A DNA stretch of 64,000 bases from Pseudomonas asplenii (GCF_900105475.1 NZ_LT629777.1:744001-808000), one strand, 5' to 3'. Shown: positions 34,991-46,436, counted from the stretch's first letter. Numbers and translations are program-made. Notes: generated by a model not told the origin, from the letters alone.

Positions 34991-37900
34991 ATGATTTTCA
35001 ACGTACAAGATTTTGGCGCGAAAGGAGACGGCGTCACCGACGACACTGCAGCGATCCAGCATGCGATCGATGCGGCCGCCGCCGCAGGGGGTGGCCAGGT
35101 ATACGCCCCGAGCGGGACGTATATCGTTTCGGCAGGCGAGGAGCCGTCCGACGGCTGCCTGATGCTCAAGAGCAACGTCCATCTGTACGGCGATGGCATG
35201 GGCGAAACCACGATCAAGGTGGCCGACGGTTCCGACACCAAGATCACCGGTATCATCCGTTCGGCCTATGGCGAGGAAACCCACGATTTCGGCGTCAGCC
35301 AACTCAGCATCGACGGCAACCGCGAGCACACCACCGGCAAGATCGATGGCTGGTTCAACGGCTACATTCCCGGCCAGGCAGGCTACGATTCCAACGTCAC
35401 CCTCGACAGCGTCGAGATCAAGAACTGCTCCGGGTACGGCTTCGATCCCCACGAGCAGACCGTCAACATGGTGATCAAGAACAGCGTTTCCCACGGCAAC
35501 GGCCTGGACGGTTTCGTCGCCGACTTCCTGAGCGACAGCACCTTCGAAAACAACACCGCCTACGACAACGACCGCCACGGCTTCAACATCGTCACAAGCA
35601 CCCACGACTTCATCATGAGCAACAACGTTGCCTACCAAAACGGCGGCAACGGTATCGTCGTGCAGCGTGGCAGCGAGGACATCCCCTCGCCCAGCAACAT
35701 CACCATCAGCGGTGGCCAGGTGTACGGCAACGGCGCCGAAGGAGTGCTGGTCAAGCTGTCCAGCGAGGTGAGCGTCAGCGGCGTCAATATCCATGACAAC
35801 GTCGGCGCCGGGGTGCGCATCTACGGCAGCAACCATGTCGATGTCATCGACAGTACCCTCAACAACAACGCGCTGGGCGCCGCCGTCCCGGAAATCATCA
35901 TCCAGTCCTATGACGACACCCACGGCGTTTCCGGCAAGTACTTCAACGGTAGCGACAACACCATCCAGGGCAACACCATCAGCGGCAGCGACCACTCGAC
36001 CTACGGTGTCGCCGAGCGTAACGAGGACGGCACCGATCACAATGCCATCATCGCCAACACCATCAGCCACACCAGCAAGGGCGCCACGCTGGTCTATGGC
36101 GACGGCAGCTACGTCAGCGCCACGCTGCCGATGACCACCGTCCAGGGGACGACGGGTAACGACACGCTGGTGGGCACCAGCGCCAACGAGATTTTCTACG
36201 GCGCGGCCGGCAACGACACCATCCATGGCGGGGCCGGCAGCGACATCCTGGTCGGGGGGGCCGGCCTCGACAAGCTCACCGGCGGCACCGGCGCCGATAC
36301 GTTCCGCTTTACCACCCAGTCGGACAGTTATCGCACCACGACCACCAGCCTGGATGACACCATCACCGATTTCGATGTCAGCCAGGACAGGATCGATCTC
36401 GCGGGCCTGGGCTTCACCGGCCTGGGGAACGGCCACGGCGGTACCCTGCAAGTCAGCTATAACGCCAGCAACGATCGCACCTACCTCAAGGACTACGACG
36501 CCGACGCCAGCGGCAATCGCTTCGAGCTGATCCTCGAAGGCAACCTCGCCGGCACCCTGACCGCCAGCAACTTCATCTTCAACCGGGTGATCACCGGCAC
36601 CAGTGGCAGCGACGCCCTGTCAGGCAGTGATGCGGCCGACACCCTGCTCGGCCTGGCTGGCAACGACGGCCTCAATGGCGGCGCAGGCGACGATAAGCTC
36701 GACGGCGGTGCCGGCATGGATATCCTCACCGGCGGCGCGGGAGCGGATACCTTTGTCTTCTCCAACCGTCTGGACAGCTACCGCAACTACAACACAGGCG
36801 GCGCCAACCTGGGCGACCTGATCACCGATTTCGACGTCAGCGCCGACAAGATCGATCTTTCGGCCCTGGGCTTTACCGGCCTTGGGGACGGCAAGAACGA
36901 CACGGTGTACCTGGTGCTCAACAGCGACGGCACCAAGACCTACGTCAAGTCCCTGGCCGCCGACGCCAATGGCAACCGCTTCGAGGTGGCGCTGGACGGC
37001 AATTACCTCAACACCCTGACCAGCGCCAATTTCATCTTCGCCACGTCGCCATCGAGTAACCATGCCCCTGTGGTAGCGACGCCGCTGCTGGACCAGAATG
37101 CCAGCGAAAACACGCCCTTCAGCTACGTGGTACCGGCTACCAGCTTCAGCGACCCGGACAACGACACCCTGAGCTACACCGCCAGGTTAGCCGATGGCAG
37201 CGCCTTGCCCGGTTGGCTGACCTTCGATGCCGTCACGCGTACGTTCACCGGAACACCCGGCGATAGTGCTTCGGGCACCTACGCCATACAGGTCACCGCG
37301 GCCGACGGCAGCAACGCGACCGTCAGCAACAGCTTCACCCTGGCGGTGCAGGATGTGCCCACGACCGTCGTCATCAATGGCACGCCGGGCAACGACACCC
37401 TGACCGGCACCACGGCCAACGAGCAACTGTTCGGCGGTGCCGGTAACGATATCCTCAGCGGTGGCGCCGGCAACGACATCCTGGTCGGTGGCACCGGCGT
37501 GGACAAATTGACCGGCGGGGCGGGTGCCGACATCTTCCGCTTCACCTCGAAACTCGACAGCTACCGCACCGGTTCCACCAGCGCCAGCGACCAGATCCTC
37601 GACTTCGACACCAGCGCCGACAGGATCGACGTCTCCACGCTCGGCTACACGGGCCTGGGCAATGGCCTGAACGGCACGCTGCAGGTGAGCTACAGCGCCT
37701 CGACCAACCGCACGTACCTCAAGGACCTCACCGTCGACGCCAACGGCAACCGCTTCGAAGTGTCACTGGCGGGCAACCTGGCCGCCAGCCTGACAGCCAG
37801 TCATTTCGTCTTCGCCGACCATAACGTACCCGGCAACGTGGCGCCGGTCGTCGCCATCCCGCTCCTCGACCAGAGTGCCAGCGAAAGCACGCCGTTCTCC

Positions 37901-40600
37901 TATACCCTGAACCACGACAGCTTCACCGATGCCAACCAGGATCTGCTGACCTACACGGCCACCCTCGCCGACGGCAGCGCCCTGCCCGCCTGGTTGACGT
38001 TCAATGCCACCAGCCTGACCTTCAGCGGTACGCCGACCAGCACCGCGGCAGGCAACTACGACGTACTGGTCAAGGCCAGCGATCCCTCGGGCGCGTCGGT
38101 CAGCGACAACTTCGCCCTGGCGGTGGCAGACGCGCCGGCCAATACCATTACCGGCGACAACAACGCCAACACCCTCAATGGCACGACCGGCGCGGACCTG
38201 ATCCTCGGGCTCGACGGCAACGATACGCTCAATGGCGGCGGCGGCAGGGATATCCTCGACGGCGGCGCCGGACGGGACGAGTTGTCGGGTGGCGACGGTG
38301 CCGACACGTTCCGCTACACGCATCTGCTCGACAGTTATCGCGACTACGACAGCGGCGGTATCACGGCCACCGACACGATCCATGACTTCACCGTGGGCGT
38401 CGACAAGATCGACGTTTCCGCGCTGGGCTTTCTCGGCCTCGGCGATGGTAGCCATGACACCCTGTACATCACCCTCAATGCCGCCGGCGACAAGACCTAC
38501 GTCAAGTCCAGTGAAGCGGACGCCAACGGCAATCGCTTCGAAATCGCCCTCGACGGCAACTACCTCGACACCCTGACGAGCAATGACTTCGTGTTCAGTG
38601 AACGCGCCCCGCAGGACATCCTCTATCTGCCGACCCTCGGCCAGTCCAACGCGCGCCTGCTGCGCATGACCGAGGACGACAATCAGTCCGGCACCTCGTT
38701 GCTGGTCGATGACCTGGACCGCTATACCCCCTATGACGTGCGCAGCCAGTTCACCGACAGCGACGGCAATGGCATCGATATCGCGGTGGGTGGCAGCACG
38801 GTCAACGGCCTGTCGACCCTCAGCCCCGAGGAACTCAGGTTGTGCTGGTGGCTGACCGACACCAACCAGCCCGGACCTGCGCTGCTGAGGGCCGTGGGCT
38901 TGCTCGGTGAGCAACTCGGCGAACTCAAGGCCATCGATAAGGTCACCATGGGCATCATTTGGGGCCAGGGCGAGGAAGCGGCCCAGGAAATCGCCCGGGC
39001 CACGGACAAACAGGCAGCGGCGGCGGCCTACCAGGCCGCGACCCTGAAGGTGTTTGACTACCTGCATGGGCAGTTCGGCAATTTCAGCGTTTACCTGATG
39101 GAAACCGGCCACTACGACCAGGATGCGGCGCGCGTCCGGGGGTATTCCGAGGAGAAGATCGCCGCCATCGTCGAGGGCGTCGGTTATGTCCGCGCCGCCC
39201 AGGAGGCCATGGCCGCCGAGCGCGCCGACGTCAAGCTGGCAGTGGACTACACCGACCTGCCCTTGCGCCACGAGGTCGATCCACTGGTGTATCCCGACGA
39301 TGTCTGGCACCTGCACGAAGAGTCGGCTGAGATCGTCGGGCAGCGCCTGGCCGACTACATCGCCGACGACCTGGGCTTCCATGGCAACCCCAACGACAAC
39401 CACAGCGTGCAGGACATTTTCGACCACGGCCAGGAAGGCGGGGTCATTACCGGCACCGATCAGGCGGACACCCTGGTGGGCACCGCAGGCAATGACACGC
39501 TGGATGGCGAACTGGGCGCCGACACCATGACCGGCGGCGATGGCAACGACATCTATGTGGTCGACAATGCGTTCGACAGCGTGGTGGAAACCAATACCTC
39601 GGCTGCACAGATCGATACGGTAAAGGCCTCGGTCAGCTGGACCCTTGGCGCCAATCTCGAAAACCTGGTGCTGACGGGTGTATCAACCATCGACGGCACC
39701 GGCAATGCGGGGCGCAACTTCATCACCGGCAATGCCGCCGACAACGTCCTCGATGGCGCCGCCGGAGCCGACAGCATCAGTGGTGGCGACGGCAACGATA
39801 CCTATTATGTCGACAACACCGACGACAGGGTGATCGAAACCAACAGTGATCCGGTGTCGGGAGGCATCGACAGTGTCCACAGCCGCCTGGCGAGCTATAC
39901 CCTCGGCGACAATGTCGAGAACCTCTATATCGACAGCCCCGGCGCCGCCAATGGCACCGGCAATGCCCTGGACAACACCCTGTTCGCAGGGGCCGGCAAC
40001 AATGTGCTGGACGGTCGCGACGGCAACGATACGGTCTCCTTCGAACGGGCCCTGGCCGGGGTGACCGTCAACCTCTCGACATCGGCGCAACAGAACACCG
40101 TGGGGGCCGGGCTCGACACCTTGAAATTCTTCGAGAACCTGACCGGCAGCGCCTATGCAGACCACCTGACGGGCAACAGCGGCGCCAACGTCCTGAATGG
40201 CGGCGCGGGCAACGATACGTTGGTAGGCGGCGCGGGCGATGACCGACTGATCGGCGGCGAGGGGAGCGACAACATGACCGGCGGCACCGGGGCGGATACC
40301 TACGCATTCGGCTCGTTGGCGGACATGGGCGTCGGGCCCCAGCGCGATGTGATCATCGGTTTCAAGAGCAGCGAGGGAGATCAACTGGACCTGCGTGGGA
40401 TAGACGCCAACCCGCTGACCGCCCAGCACGATGCCTTCACGTTCATCGGCGGCAATGCCTTCGACACCAGCAACGCCACCGGCCAGTTGCGCCTTGCCGA
40501 TGGCATTCTCTATGGCAGTATCAATGCCGACGCCACCGCCGAGTTCGAATTCGAGCTGCTGGGTGTCAGGGAGCTGCATGCCGGCGACTTCGCCGCCTGA
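34991..40600 (+). CDS. Secreted modular mannuronan C5-epimerase with RTX repeats and internal SGNH esterase-like domain
   Basis: This 1869-residue exoprotein would convert mannuronate to guluronate in alginate outside the cell. Residues 1-380 are an AlgE-type A module (right-handed beta-helix). The known AlgE4 catalytic residues are all present at the same numbers: Tyr149, Asp152, His154 (YGFDPHEQ) and Asp178. Then follow Ca2+-binding R modules (about 385-535 and 536-685), an Ig-like PIG/CADG domain (about 687-790), a third R module (about 796-945), a second PIG domain (about 947-1048) and a fourth R module (1050-1205). An SGNH-type domain follows (about 1206-1460; GQSN at 1217, WGQGE at 1324, WHLH near 1439), and a C-terminal RTX region (1480-1869) with [15 protein letters not shown] repeats. 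There is no Sec signal, as expected for type I secretion. The layout recalls PsmE of P. syringae. GGAG precedes the start. Confidence 0.92.
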   Translation: MIFNVQDFGAKGDGVTDDTAAIQHAIDAAAAAGGGQVYAPSGTYIVSAGEEPSDGCLMLKSNVHLYGDGMGETTIKVADGSDTKITGIIRSAYGEETHDFGVSQLSIDGNREHTTGKIDGWFNGYIPGQAGYDSNVTLDSVEIKNCSGYGFDPHEQTVNMVIKNSVSHGNGLDGFVADFLSDSTFENNTAYDNDRHGFNIVTSTHDFIMSNNVAYQNGGNGIVVQRGSEDIPSPSNITISGGQVYGNGAEGVLVKLSSEVSVSGVNIHDNVGAGVRIYGSNHVDVIDSTLNNNALGAAVPEIIIQSYDDTHGVSGKYFNGSDNTIQGNTISGSDHSTYGVAERNEDGTDHNAIIANTISHTSKGATLVYGDGSYVSATLPMTTVQGTTGNDTLVGTSANEIFYGAAGNDTIHGGAGSDILVGGAGLDKLTGGTGADTFRFTTQSDSYRTTTTSLDDTITDFDVSQDRIDLAGLGFTGLGNGHGGTLQVSYNASNDRTYLKDYDADASGNRFELILEGNLAGTLTASNFIFNRVITGTSGSDALSGSDAADTLLGLAGNDGLNGGAGDDKLDGGAGMDILTGGAGADTFVFSNRLDSYRNYNTGGANLGDLITDFDVSADKIDLSALGFTGLGDGKNDTVYLVLNSDGTKTYVKSLAADANGNRFEVALDGNYLNTLTSANFIFATSPSSNHAPVVATPLLDQNASENTPFSYVVPATSFSDPDNDTLSYTARLADGSALPGWLTFDAVTRTFTGTPGDSASGTYAIQVTAADGSNATVSNSFTLAVQDVPTTVVINGTPGNDTLTGTTANEQLFGGAGNDILSGGAGNDILVGGTGVDKLTGGAGADIFRFTSKLDSYRTGSTSASDQILDFDTSADRIDVSTLGYTGLGNGLNGTLQVSYSASTNRTYLKDLTVDANGNRFEVSLAGNLAASLTASHFVFADHNVPGNVAPVVAIPLLDQSASESTPFSYTLNHDSFTDANQDLLTYTATLADGSALPAWLTFNATSLTFSGTPTSTAAGNYDVLVKASDPSGASVSDNFALAVADAPANTITGDNNANTLNGTTGADLILGLDGNDTLNGGGGRDILDGGAGRDELSGGDGADTFRYTHLLDSYRDYDSGGITATDTIHDFTVGVDKIDVSALGFLGLGDGSHDTLYITLNAAGDKTYVKSSEADANGNRFEIALDGNYLDTLTSNDFVFSERAPQDILYLPTLGQSNARLLRMTEDDNQSGTSLLVDDLDRYTPYDVRSQFTDSDGNGIDIAVGGSTVNGLSTLSPEELRLCWWLTDTNQPGPALLRAVGLLGEQLGELKAIDKVTMGIIWGQGEEAAQEIARATDKQAAAAAYQAATLKVFDYLHGQFGNFSVYLMETGHYDQDAARVRGYSEEKIAAIVEGVGYVRAAQEAMAAERADVKLAVDYTDLPLRHEVDPLVYPDDVWHLHEESAEIVGQRLADYIADDLGFHGNPNDNHSVQDIFDHGQEGGVITGTDQADTLVGTAGNDTLDGELGADTMTGGDGNDIYVVDNAFDSVVETNTSAAQIDTVKASVSWTLGANLENLVLTGVSTIDGTGNAGRNFITGNAADNVLDGAAGADSISGGDGNDTYYVDNTDDRVIETNSDPVSGGIDSVHSRLASYTLGDNVENLYIDSPGAANGTGNALDNTLFAGAGNNVLDGRDGNDTVSFERALAGVTVNLSTSAQQNTVGAGLDTLKFFENLTGSAYADHLTGNSGANVLNGGAGNDTLVGGAGDDRLIGGEGSDNMTGGTGADTYAFGSLADMGVGPQRDVIIGFKSSEGDQLDLRGIDANPLTAQHDAFTFIGGNAFDTSNATGQLRLADGILYGSINADATAEFEFELLGVRELHAGDFAA

Positions 40601-40627
40601 ACCGCCGGAACCGCGACCCTGGAGCCG

Positions 40628-41983
40628 TCAGAACAGACTTTGCACCTGCTCCAGGACCGCCCGGCTCATCTGGCCGGTATGACTGTGCAGGCTCACATAG
40701 CTTTGCAGCATGTCCAGCTTGGTATTGAGCAGGTCCCGACGCGCCTGGAACAGCCGCTGTTGGGCATCAAGAATATCCACCGTGGAGCGTACGCCGCCCT
40801 GGAAACCCTTTTCCGTCGAAATCAGCGCCCGCTGGTTGGACTCCACCGCTCGCTGCATAGCCTTGCTCTTGGCGAACCCGGTCACCACCCCCAGGTAATC
40901 GGTTTCAATGTCTTCGGCCAATTGTTGGCGCTGCACGTCGTAATCGGACCGGGCCCCGGCCAGTTGCGCCTCGGCCTTTGCCACCGAGGCACGCACCGCA
41001 CCACCGCGATACAACGGCACTTCCAGCTGCACGCCCACGTAGTAGCTGTCCTGGCGCGGATCAAGTTCGTGGTACTGGCGGGTTTCCCGGCGGGTCAACT
41101 GGGTGGTCAGAGACAAGGTCGGATAATGTCCGGCGCGCTGGCTGTCGGCCTGTGCCTCGGCGACTTTCACCGCCGACAGGCGGGCCGCCAGCTCGGGGCT
41201 GGCGTCGCGGGCAATCGCCGCCCAGTACGGCAGGTCCCGTTCCGCCGGGATCGGGCTGCTGGCGGCCAGTTCCTCGCGCATCGGCTGGATATCCTCGATG
41301 GGCACATTGGCACGTCCGGACAACGCCCGTAATGCCGCCCCACGCCGAGCATCGGCTTCGGCCTTCTGTACCTCGACCAGATCCAGCCGCGCCCGGGCCT
41401 CATCGATATCGGTGATCGCGCCCTGGCCGCCCTCATAGAGTTTTTTGCTCTGGATGACCAAAGCGTTGATGGCTGCTTTCTGCTGGGCGATCAACTTGAT
41501 CTCGTTTTCGGCCCGGGCCACCTCGAAATACCCCTTGGCGACCCGGTCGTACAGGGTCTGGCCGGCAACGTCGAACTGCAGGCCACCCAATTGCCCACGG
41601 GCTTTGCCCTCCTCGTATGCCGCCCAGCGCCCCTTGTCGTAGAGCGGTTGTTGCGCCGCCAGGGTGATATTGTCGGCCTGGTAATCGTTGCTCCCGACGT
41701 AGCGGTTGTCGTCGCCACCATCGGTGCGCCCGCCCCGGCCATAGCGCGACGTCAGCGATACTTGCGGATAGAGACCACCGCGGCCGATCGCGGCCTCATG
41801 CCGCGAAGCCTCATAGGCATGGGTGGCCGACTGCAGAGTCGGATCGTTGAGGCGCGAGGCATCGTAGACGGCGGTCAGGCTCAGCCCCCCATCGGCAGCC
41901 CAGGCGGGCAGGAGCGCGACCCAACTGCCATACAGGCTTAACAGGACACAGCAGCGGTAGCGGCTACGGTCGATCATGCTCAT
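40628..41983 (-). CDS. TolC-family outer membrane channel of a type I secretion system
   Basis: This 451-residue outer-membrane efflux protein has a signal peptide (cleavage after LLPAWAA), two OEP repeats and long amphipathic helices, the TolC/AprF type. A conserved N-terminal YDASRLNDPTLQSA matches PrtF/AprF proteins. It starts 4 bases inside the end of the membrane-fusion gene (ATG at 41983, or the ATG two codons on) and ends the three-gene set. Its 3' end lies 27 bases from the convergent epimerase gene, which is the evident cargo. Confidence 0.9.
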   Translation of the reverse strand: MSMIDRSRYRCCVLLSLYGSWVALLPAWAADGGLSLTAVYDASRLNDPTLQSATHAYEASRHEAAIGRGGLYPQVSLTSRYGRGGRTDGGDDNRYVGSNDYQADNITLAAQQPLYDKGRWAAYEEGKARGQLGGLQFDVAGQTLYDRVAKGYFEVARAENEIKLIAQQKAAINALVIQSKKLYEGGQGAITDIDEARARLDLVEVQKAEADARRGAALRALSGRANVPIEDIQPMREELAASSPIPAERDLPYWAAIARDASPELAARLSAVKVAEAQADSQRAGHYPTLSLTTQLTRRETRQYHELDPRQDSYYVGVQLEVPLYRGGAVRASVAKAEAQLAGARSDYDVQRQQLAEDIETDYLGVVTGFAKSKAMQRAVESNQRALISTEKGFQGGVRSTVDILDAQQRLFQARRDLLNTKLDMLQSYVSLHSHTGQMSRAVLEQVQSLF

Positions 41984-43350
41984 TCTTCCTTGAAGGCAGC
42001 CAGCAGGCGCTCACGCAAGGGTTTCATCAGGTAATTCATCAGCGTCCGCTCCCCCGTCACTACCGTGACATCGGCGAGCATGCCGGGGCGCACCAGCAGA
42101 CCGGCGTTCTGCAGCGCGGCGACCGTGTCGGCGGCAATCTCGATCTTGGCGGAAAAGTACGGACGATGGGTCTGCTCATCGAGCAGTTGGTCTGCCGACA
42201 CAGTGGTCAGCATGGCGGTGACCGTTGGCGTATCCACCCGCTGCAGCGCGGTAAAATGCACATGCACGGGCAGTCCCGGGCGCAGTTTGTTGGACATCAG
42301 CGGCTCGAAGCGTGCCGTGATCGCCATCGGCGCCTCCAGCGGCACCACCTGCATCAGGGTTTGCCCGGCCTGCGCAACGCCCCCCTCCGTATGCAGGTTT
42401 ACATCCATGACCTGTCCGGCGACCGGTGCGCGGATCGCACCGTTGTCGACCTCGAACTGCAAGGCACGGATCTGATCGGCATAACCTGCCGCCTCGGCGG
42501 AGACCTCGCTGAGCTGGGTCTCGGCATCGCGGCGGAACTCCTGTTGTGTTTGCAACGCCTTGAACCGACTTTCGTTGATCGCCTGGCGGGTCTTGCCGAT
42601 ATCGCCCACGGCAGAGGCGATCTGCCCCGCCAGTTGCGCGGCATTGCGCTCGGCCTCGAAGAGTTTGTTGCGCGGGACATAACCTTCACGAGCCAGGTCG
42701 CGCAAGCCTTCGAGTTCCTGTTGCTGGAAGCGTATCTGCGCATCGTAGTTGCGCTTGACGCCTTCATAGCCGAGCAATTGCTGGCGCAACGCCGCTGCTT
42801 CAAGCTCGATGATCTGCAAGCGGCTGCCCAGCTCCGCGCGGCGGCTTGCGAACAATTGGCCCTGCAGCGCCATCGCTGCCTTGACCTGCGGCTCGGCGGC
42901 CCGTTCCAGCAGTTCAACCGGCCACTGGATCTCGGCGTTGCCCAAGCGTTCGGCAATCAAGCGGGCCTCGATGCTGCGGTCGTTGAGCAACTTGCCCAGG
43001 GTCACGTCCAGGTGCGACTGCGCCTGCACGGTATTGAGCTGCACCAGCAGTTGGCCACGGGCGACACGATCGCCATCGCTGACCAGCAACTGCTCCACCA
43101 CGCCCCCCACCAGCGACTGCACGGACTTGCGCTCCCCGGCCACCACCACGGTACCGCTGCCCGTCACACCCTGATCGAGCGGCGCCAGGCAAGCCCAGAG
43201 CAAAAAACCGCCGAGCGCCAGCACCAGGAAACCCACGCCATGCCGCGCCGCGCGCGCGGCATCGGTACTGGCGCCGGGCAGTGCATGGGGGCCAGGCACG
43301 CTCAACGCCTGCTCGCGGGAAGCGTCCGCACCCGGTGTCAGGTCATGCAT
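41980..43350 (-). CDS. HlyD-family membrane fusion protein of a type I secretion system
   Basis: This 456-residue periplasmic adaptor has one N-terminal transmembrane helix (about residues 40-60, VGFLVLALGGFLLWACLAP), a lipoyl-like half-motif near 85, a long coiled-coil hairpin (about 110-270) and a beta-barrel/C-terminal region ending GERTLMNYLMKPL, typical of PrtE/AprE/HlyD. It overlaps the ABC gene by 8 bases and the TolC gene by 4, so the three are translationally coupled. It links the inner-membrane ABC exporter to the outer-membrane channel. Confidence 0.92.
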   Translation of the reverse strand: MHDLTPGADASREQALSVPGPHALPGASTDAARAARHGVGFLVLALGGFLLWACLAPLDQGVTGSGTVVVAGERKSVQSLVGGVVEQLLVSDGDRVARGQLLVQLNTVQAQSHLDVTLGKLLNDRSIEARLIAERLGNAEIQWPVELLERAAEPQVKAAMALQGQLFASRRAELGSRLQIIELEAAALRQQLLGYEGVKRNYDAQIRFQQQELEGLRDLAREGYVPRNKLFEAERNAAQLAGQIASAVGDIGKTRQAINESRFKALQTQQEFRRDAETQLSEVSAEAAGYADQIRALQFEVDNGAIRAPVAGQVMDVNLHTEGGVAQAGQTLMQVVPLEAPMAITARFEPLMSNKLRPGLPVHVHFTALQRVDTPTVTAMLTTVSADQLLDEQTHRPYFSAKIEIAADTVAALQNAGLLVRPGMLADVTVVTGERTLMNYLMKPLRERLLAAFKEE

Positions 43351-45064
43351 CTTCGCCGGCCTCCCTGACGACCGCCGGCCTGTGCCCCGGCATCAGTGCC
43401 TTGAGCACCCGATCCCGTGGGCCGAACGCTTGCTGGGTACCGTCCTTGAGCAGCAGGATATGATCGACCAATGCCAGCACACTGGGCCGATGGGTGATCA
43501 GCACCACGGTGCTGCCGGCGCTTCTGAGCATGCCGATGGCCCGTACCAGCGCCAGTTCGCCGGCTTCGTCAAGGTTGGAGTTGGGCTCGTCGAGCACGAT
43601 CAGCGACGGCTGTCCGTAGAGCGCACGAGCCAGGCCGAGGCGTTGCTTCTGGCCACCGGACAAGCCGAGACCGCCAGGACCCAGCGGCGTGTCATAGCCC
43701 TTGGGAAACCTCAGGATCATTTCGTGGACAGCCGCCTGGCGGCTGGCGGCGATGACCTTGCCGGCATCCTGTTCGCCAAAACGGGCGATATTGTCGGCCA
43801 CGCTGCCGTCGAACAATTCGATGTCCTGGGGCAGGTATCCCAGGTGGGGCCCCAAGGCCTCGGCAGACCACTGGCCGATCTCGGCCTCATCCAGGCGCAC
43901 CGAGCCGCCCATGGCCGGCCATACGCCGACCAGCGCGCGGGCCAGCGTCGATTTACCGCTGGCGCTGGGGCCGATAACCGCAAGCACTTCGCCCTTGTCC
44001 AGGCTGAAATTGATGCCCCGCAAAATCGGCTGCGAAGCACCGGGCGGCCCGACATACAGCTGTTCCAGGCGCACCACGCCGGTAGGCGGCGGCAGCGGCA
44101 TGCGTGGGCGATCGCGCGGGTACTGGCCAAGGAGCTGGGCCAGACGCTGGTAGCTCAGGCGTCCGGCATTGAACTGTTTCCAGGAGCCGATGGCAATTTC
44201 CACGGGGGCCAGGGCACGCCCCAGCAGCAGCGACATGGCGATCATCATGCCTGCCGACAGTTGGCCTTCAAGCACCAGCAGCGCGCCCAAACCCAGGGAC
44301 AGTGACTGCCCGGAAACACGCACGAATCGGGTCGTCGAGGTGATACCGGCGCTGCGGGCGCTGGCACGGGCCTGGGCCGCGACAATACGTTGTTGCAGCA
44401 GGCTCCAGCGCTGGCGCAATGGCCCCAGCAAGCCCAGCGCACGGATGACCTCGGCATTGCGCAGCGTGCTGTTGACATAGGTCGCCGACTGCACCCCCAG
44501 TCGATTGGCTTCCCCCAGGGGCGTCCGCGTCGCCAGCTCGCCCCACAGCGCCAGGCCGATCAGCACCAGGGCGAGCACCAGCGTCAGTACCCCAAACCAG
44601 GGATGAAAGATAAAGGCCACCAACAGGAAGATCGGCAACCACGGCGCATCGAGCAAGGCGATCAGGCCCTGGCCGGTGATCAACTGGCGCAACGTGGCCA
44701 GGTCGCTGAGCACCTGCGCCGGGTTGGCGTTGTGCTCGCGCAGGCTACGGGCGAAAGCGGCGTCGAAAATACGCTCGCCCAGCGCATTGTCCAAGCCGGC
44801 GCTCATGCGGATCATCACTTCACCGCGTACCCACTCGATCAGCGCACTGAACATGAACAGTCCGAGGGCAATCACGGTCAGCATGAACAGTGTGGTTTCG
44901 TTGCGGCTGGTGAGGACCCGGTCGTACACCTGCATCATGTACAGCGATGGCACCAGCACCAGCAGATTGATCACCCCGCTGAAGAGTGCCAACGACCAGA
45001 ACACTCGGCGATAACCCAGCAGGGCGGCATCAATGTCCTGACGCGGATCGAGTAGCAAGCGCAT
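43343..45064 (-). CDS. Type I secretion system permease/ATPase (PrtD/AprD-like)
   Basis: This 573-residue fused exporter has a six-helix transmembrane domain (about 20-310) and an ATPase domain with Walker A GPSASGKST (about 365-373), Q-loop PQDIELF, signature LSGGQKQR and Walker B LIVLDEPNSNLD. It lacks a peptidase C39 domain, as in the PrtD group that exports RTX proteases, lipases and epimerases with C-terminal signals. It is the first gene of a leftward operon; the 344-base region upstream must hold the promoter. Confidence 0.93.
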   Translation of the reverse strand: MRLLLDPRQDIDAALLGYRRVFWSLALFSGVINLLVLVPSLYMMQVYDRVLTSRNETTLFMLTVIALGLFMFSALIEWVRGEVMIRMSAGLDNALGERIFDAAFARSLREHNANPAQVLSDLATLRQLITGQGLIALLDAPWLPIFLLVAFIFHPWFGVLTLVLALVLIGLALWGELATRTPLGEANRLGVQSATYVNSTLRNAEVIRALGLLGPLRQRWSLLQQRIVAAQARASARSAGITSTTRFVRVSGQSLSLGLGALLVLEGQLSAGMMIAMSLLLGRALAPVEIAIGSWKQFNAGRLSYQRLAQLLGQYPRDRPRMPLPPPTGVVRLEQLYVGPPGASQPILRGINFSLDKGEVLAVIGPSASGKSTLARALVGVWPAMGGSVRLDEAEIGQWSAEALGPHLGYLPQDIELFDGSVADNIARFGEQDAGKVIAASRQAAVHEMILRFPKGYDTPLGPGGLGLSGGQKQRLGLARALYGQPSLIVLDEPNSNLDEAGELALVRAIGMLRSAGSTVVLITHRPSVLALVDHILLLKDGTQQAFGPRDRVLKALMPGHRPAVVREAGEDA

Positions 45065-45408
45065 AGAGAGTCAACCCGCAAGGAAGAAGAGTCCTGGGTT
45101 TTGCCCGAAGGCGTTCGTGCAATCGCATAAATGCAGCTGACGGAACGCTATCGGGATGACACTCGTCGCTATAGGTGCGAAATACTGACAACACCGTCGC
45201 GGGTTAGTGCCAGGGCGAGGAAACGAGTATCGATGTAGGTGACAGGCGGCAATTGCGTACGCGTGATCGGCAAAACAAGGCGATATAACGCCCGCGCAGC
45301 AGAAAAACGAGTAAAGACTTTGTAAGGTGGCCCTCGCTTATTTCATAATGCGCGCCATACACATCCCCTGGCCGGGTACGCCCGCCCTTCAGAGGTACGT
45401 CGATTCCC
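45065..45408. other. Divergent regulatory region between secretion operon and Sel1-repeat gene
   Basis: These 344 bases separate the leftward exporter operon from a rightward gene. Apart from the promoter at 45320-45349, I see no RNA gene, REP element or convincing small frame. A minus-strand frame at 45204-45419 has no recognisable product. Confidence 0.5.
45320..45349 (+). promoter_or_regulatory. Candidate sigma-70 promoter of the Sel1-repeat gene
   Basis: TTGTAA at 45320-45325 and CATAAT at 45344-45349 are separated by 18 bases, near the -35/-10 consensus. They lie about 60 bases before the ATG at 45409. Confidence 0.45.
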
Positions 45409-45957
45409 ATGAACCGCACCGGCCGCGCCCTTTCACTGGGCTGCCTGTTGCTCCTTCAGCCGCTGCTGGCACATGCAGGCGGTAACTCGTTGCTGATCCC
45501 GGCAATGGGGCGTTGCACCCTCAATACACAGCCGCAGGATCTCGCCGAGGCGCTGGCAGCCTGCGAACAGGCTGCCAAGGGCGGGGATGCACAGGCGCAA
45601 TACGAGCTGGGCGAGTTCTACTACGACGGCAAGAATGCCCCACGCGACCTCAACAAGGCCCTGAGCAACTTCGAACTGGCTTCGCTGCAGGGCCACGCCC
45701 AGGCACAGTTCAAGCTCGGCACCATGTTCTACAAGGGCGAAGGCGTACCGGCCAACAATGTCCAGGCCTATATCGTCCTGAAGATGGCGGCGGTCAACGG
45801 TGCCGAGGACGCGCTGGATGTCGCCGACGAAGTCGCGGCACAGATGCCACGGGATCAGTTGGAAATGGCGACCCAGGTACTGGGGCAGATCTTCCGCAAG
45901 TACCTGTTGGAACTGCAGACAGCGGACGGGCGGACGCCCTTTTCACCACTTCCCTGA
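45409..45957 (+). CDS. Periplasmic Sel1-like repeat (tetratricopeptide-type) protein
   Basis: This 182-residue protein has a Sec signal peptide (MNRTGRALSLGCLLLLQPLLAHA) and at least two Sel1-like repeats: GDAQAQYELGEFYYDGKN, then the next unit beginning GHAQAQFKLGTMFYKGEG (about residues 60-115). Such repeats form a right-handed superhelix for protein binding. It is likely periplasmic. It stands alone between divergent and convergent neighbours, with no evidence of a link to the secretion genes. Partner unknown. Confidence 0.85.
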   Translation: MNRTGRALSLGCLLLLQPLLAHAGGNSLLIPAMGRCTLNTQPQDLAEALAACEQAAKGGDAQAQYELGEFYYDGKNAPRDLNKALSNFELASLQGHAQAQFKLGTMFYKGEGVPANNVQAYIVLKMAAVNGAEDALDVADEVAAQMPRDQLEMATQVLGQIFRKYLLELQTADGRTPFSPLP

Positions 45958-45966
45958 TGCTTTAGC

Positions 45967-45984
45967 GGGAGCCAGCCGGCTCCC
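45967..45984. terminator. Hairpin between convergent genes
   Basis: A perfect 7-base-pair stem GGGAGCC-AGCC-GGCTCCC lies between the Sel1 gene stop (45957) and the convergent DUF1820 stop (46015). Without a T-run, it is only a plausible bidirectional terminator. Confidence 0.5.
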
Positions 45985-46014
45985 CTCAGGAAGTGCCCAG
46001 CTTCAGGGCAGCGC

Positions 46015-46341
46015 TTATTTATCGGGCATCGGCATCGGAAACGGCGTGACGTTACCCATGCCCCGCGCTTCGCTGATCTTCGGTGTGCCCAGGCGCTCGA
46101 CCTCATCGATCCGCACGATCGAGTGCATCGGCACGAAGCTGCGCAACACGCCTTCGAACTGGGCCTTGAGCTTTTCCTCCCCCGGATCGACCACCAACTG
46201 CGTACGCTCGCCAAAGACGAACTCTTCGACCTCCAGGAAACCCCACAGATCGCTTTGATAGATCTGCTTGGCGTACATCTCGAACACCTGGCCCTGGTTG
46301 AGGAAAATCACCTTGTAGATCGGGGTTTCACGTTTGCTCAT
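46015..46341 (-). CDS. DUF1820 family protein
   Basis: This 108-residue cytosolic protein is conserved next to miaB in Pseudomonas. It begins MSKRETPIYKVIFLNQGQVFEMYAKQIYQSDLWGF in two adjoining blocks, followed by EVEEFVFGER and a C-terminal Met/Pro-rich tail; this is the DUF1820 family. The start at 46341 gives the family length; the longer frame to 46485 would cross the divergent miaB promoter. Function is unknown. Confidence 0.88.
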   Translation of the reverse strand: MSKRETPIYKVIFLNQGQVFEMYAKQIYQSDLWGFLEVEEFVFGERTQLVVDPGEEKLKAQFEGVLRSFVPMHSIVRIDEVERLGTPKISEARGMGNVTPFPMPMPDK

Positions 46342-46436
46342 GGTGGGCGGGCAACATATCGGGGCTATGGAAAGAGGGCGCGAACTATAGCATAGCCGCC
46401 GGACGCACAATGCTAGGAAGCGACCGCGATGACCCT

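Noticed and set aside
36160..38300. Regularly spaced similar sequence blocks that might be taken for tandem repeats or a CRISPR array
   Set aside because: They are in-frame coding repeats (RTX nonapeptides and R modules) with no constant spacers, inside one open reading frame.
37763..39427. 554-residue minus-strand reading frame, with others at 34883-36451 and 39683-40579
   Set aside because: They lie wholly antisense to the epimerase gene. Their Gly/Val/Ala/Asp-rich repetitive translation is the mirror of GC-rich RTX repeat codons, and they have no motifs.
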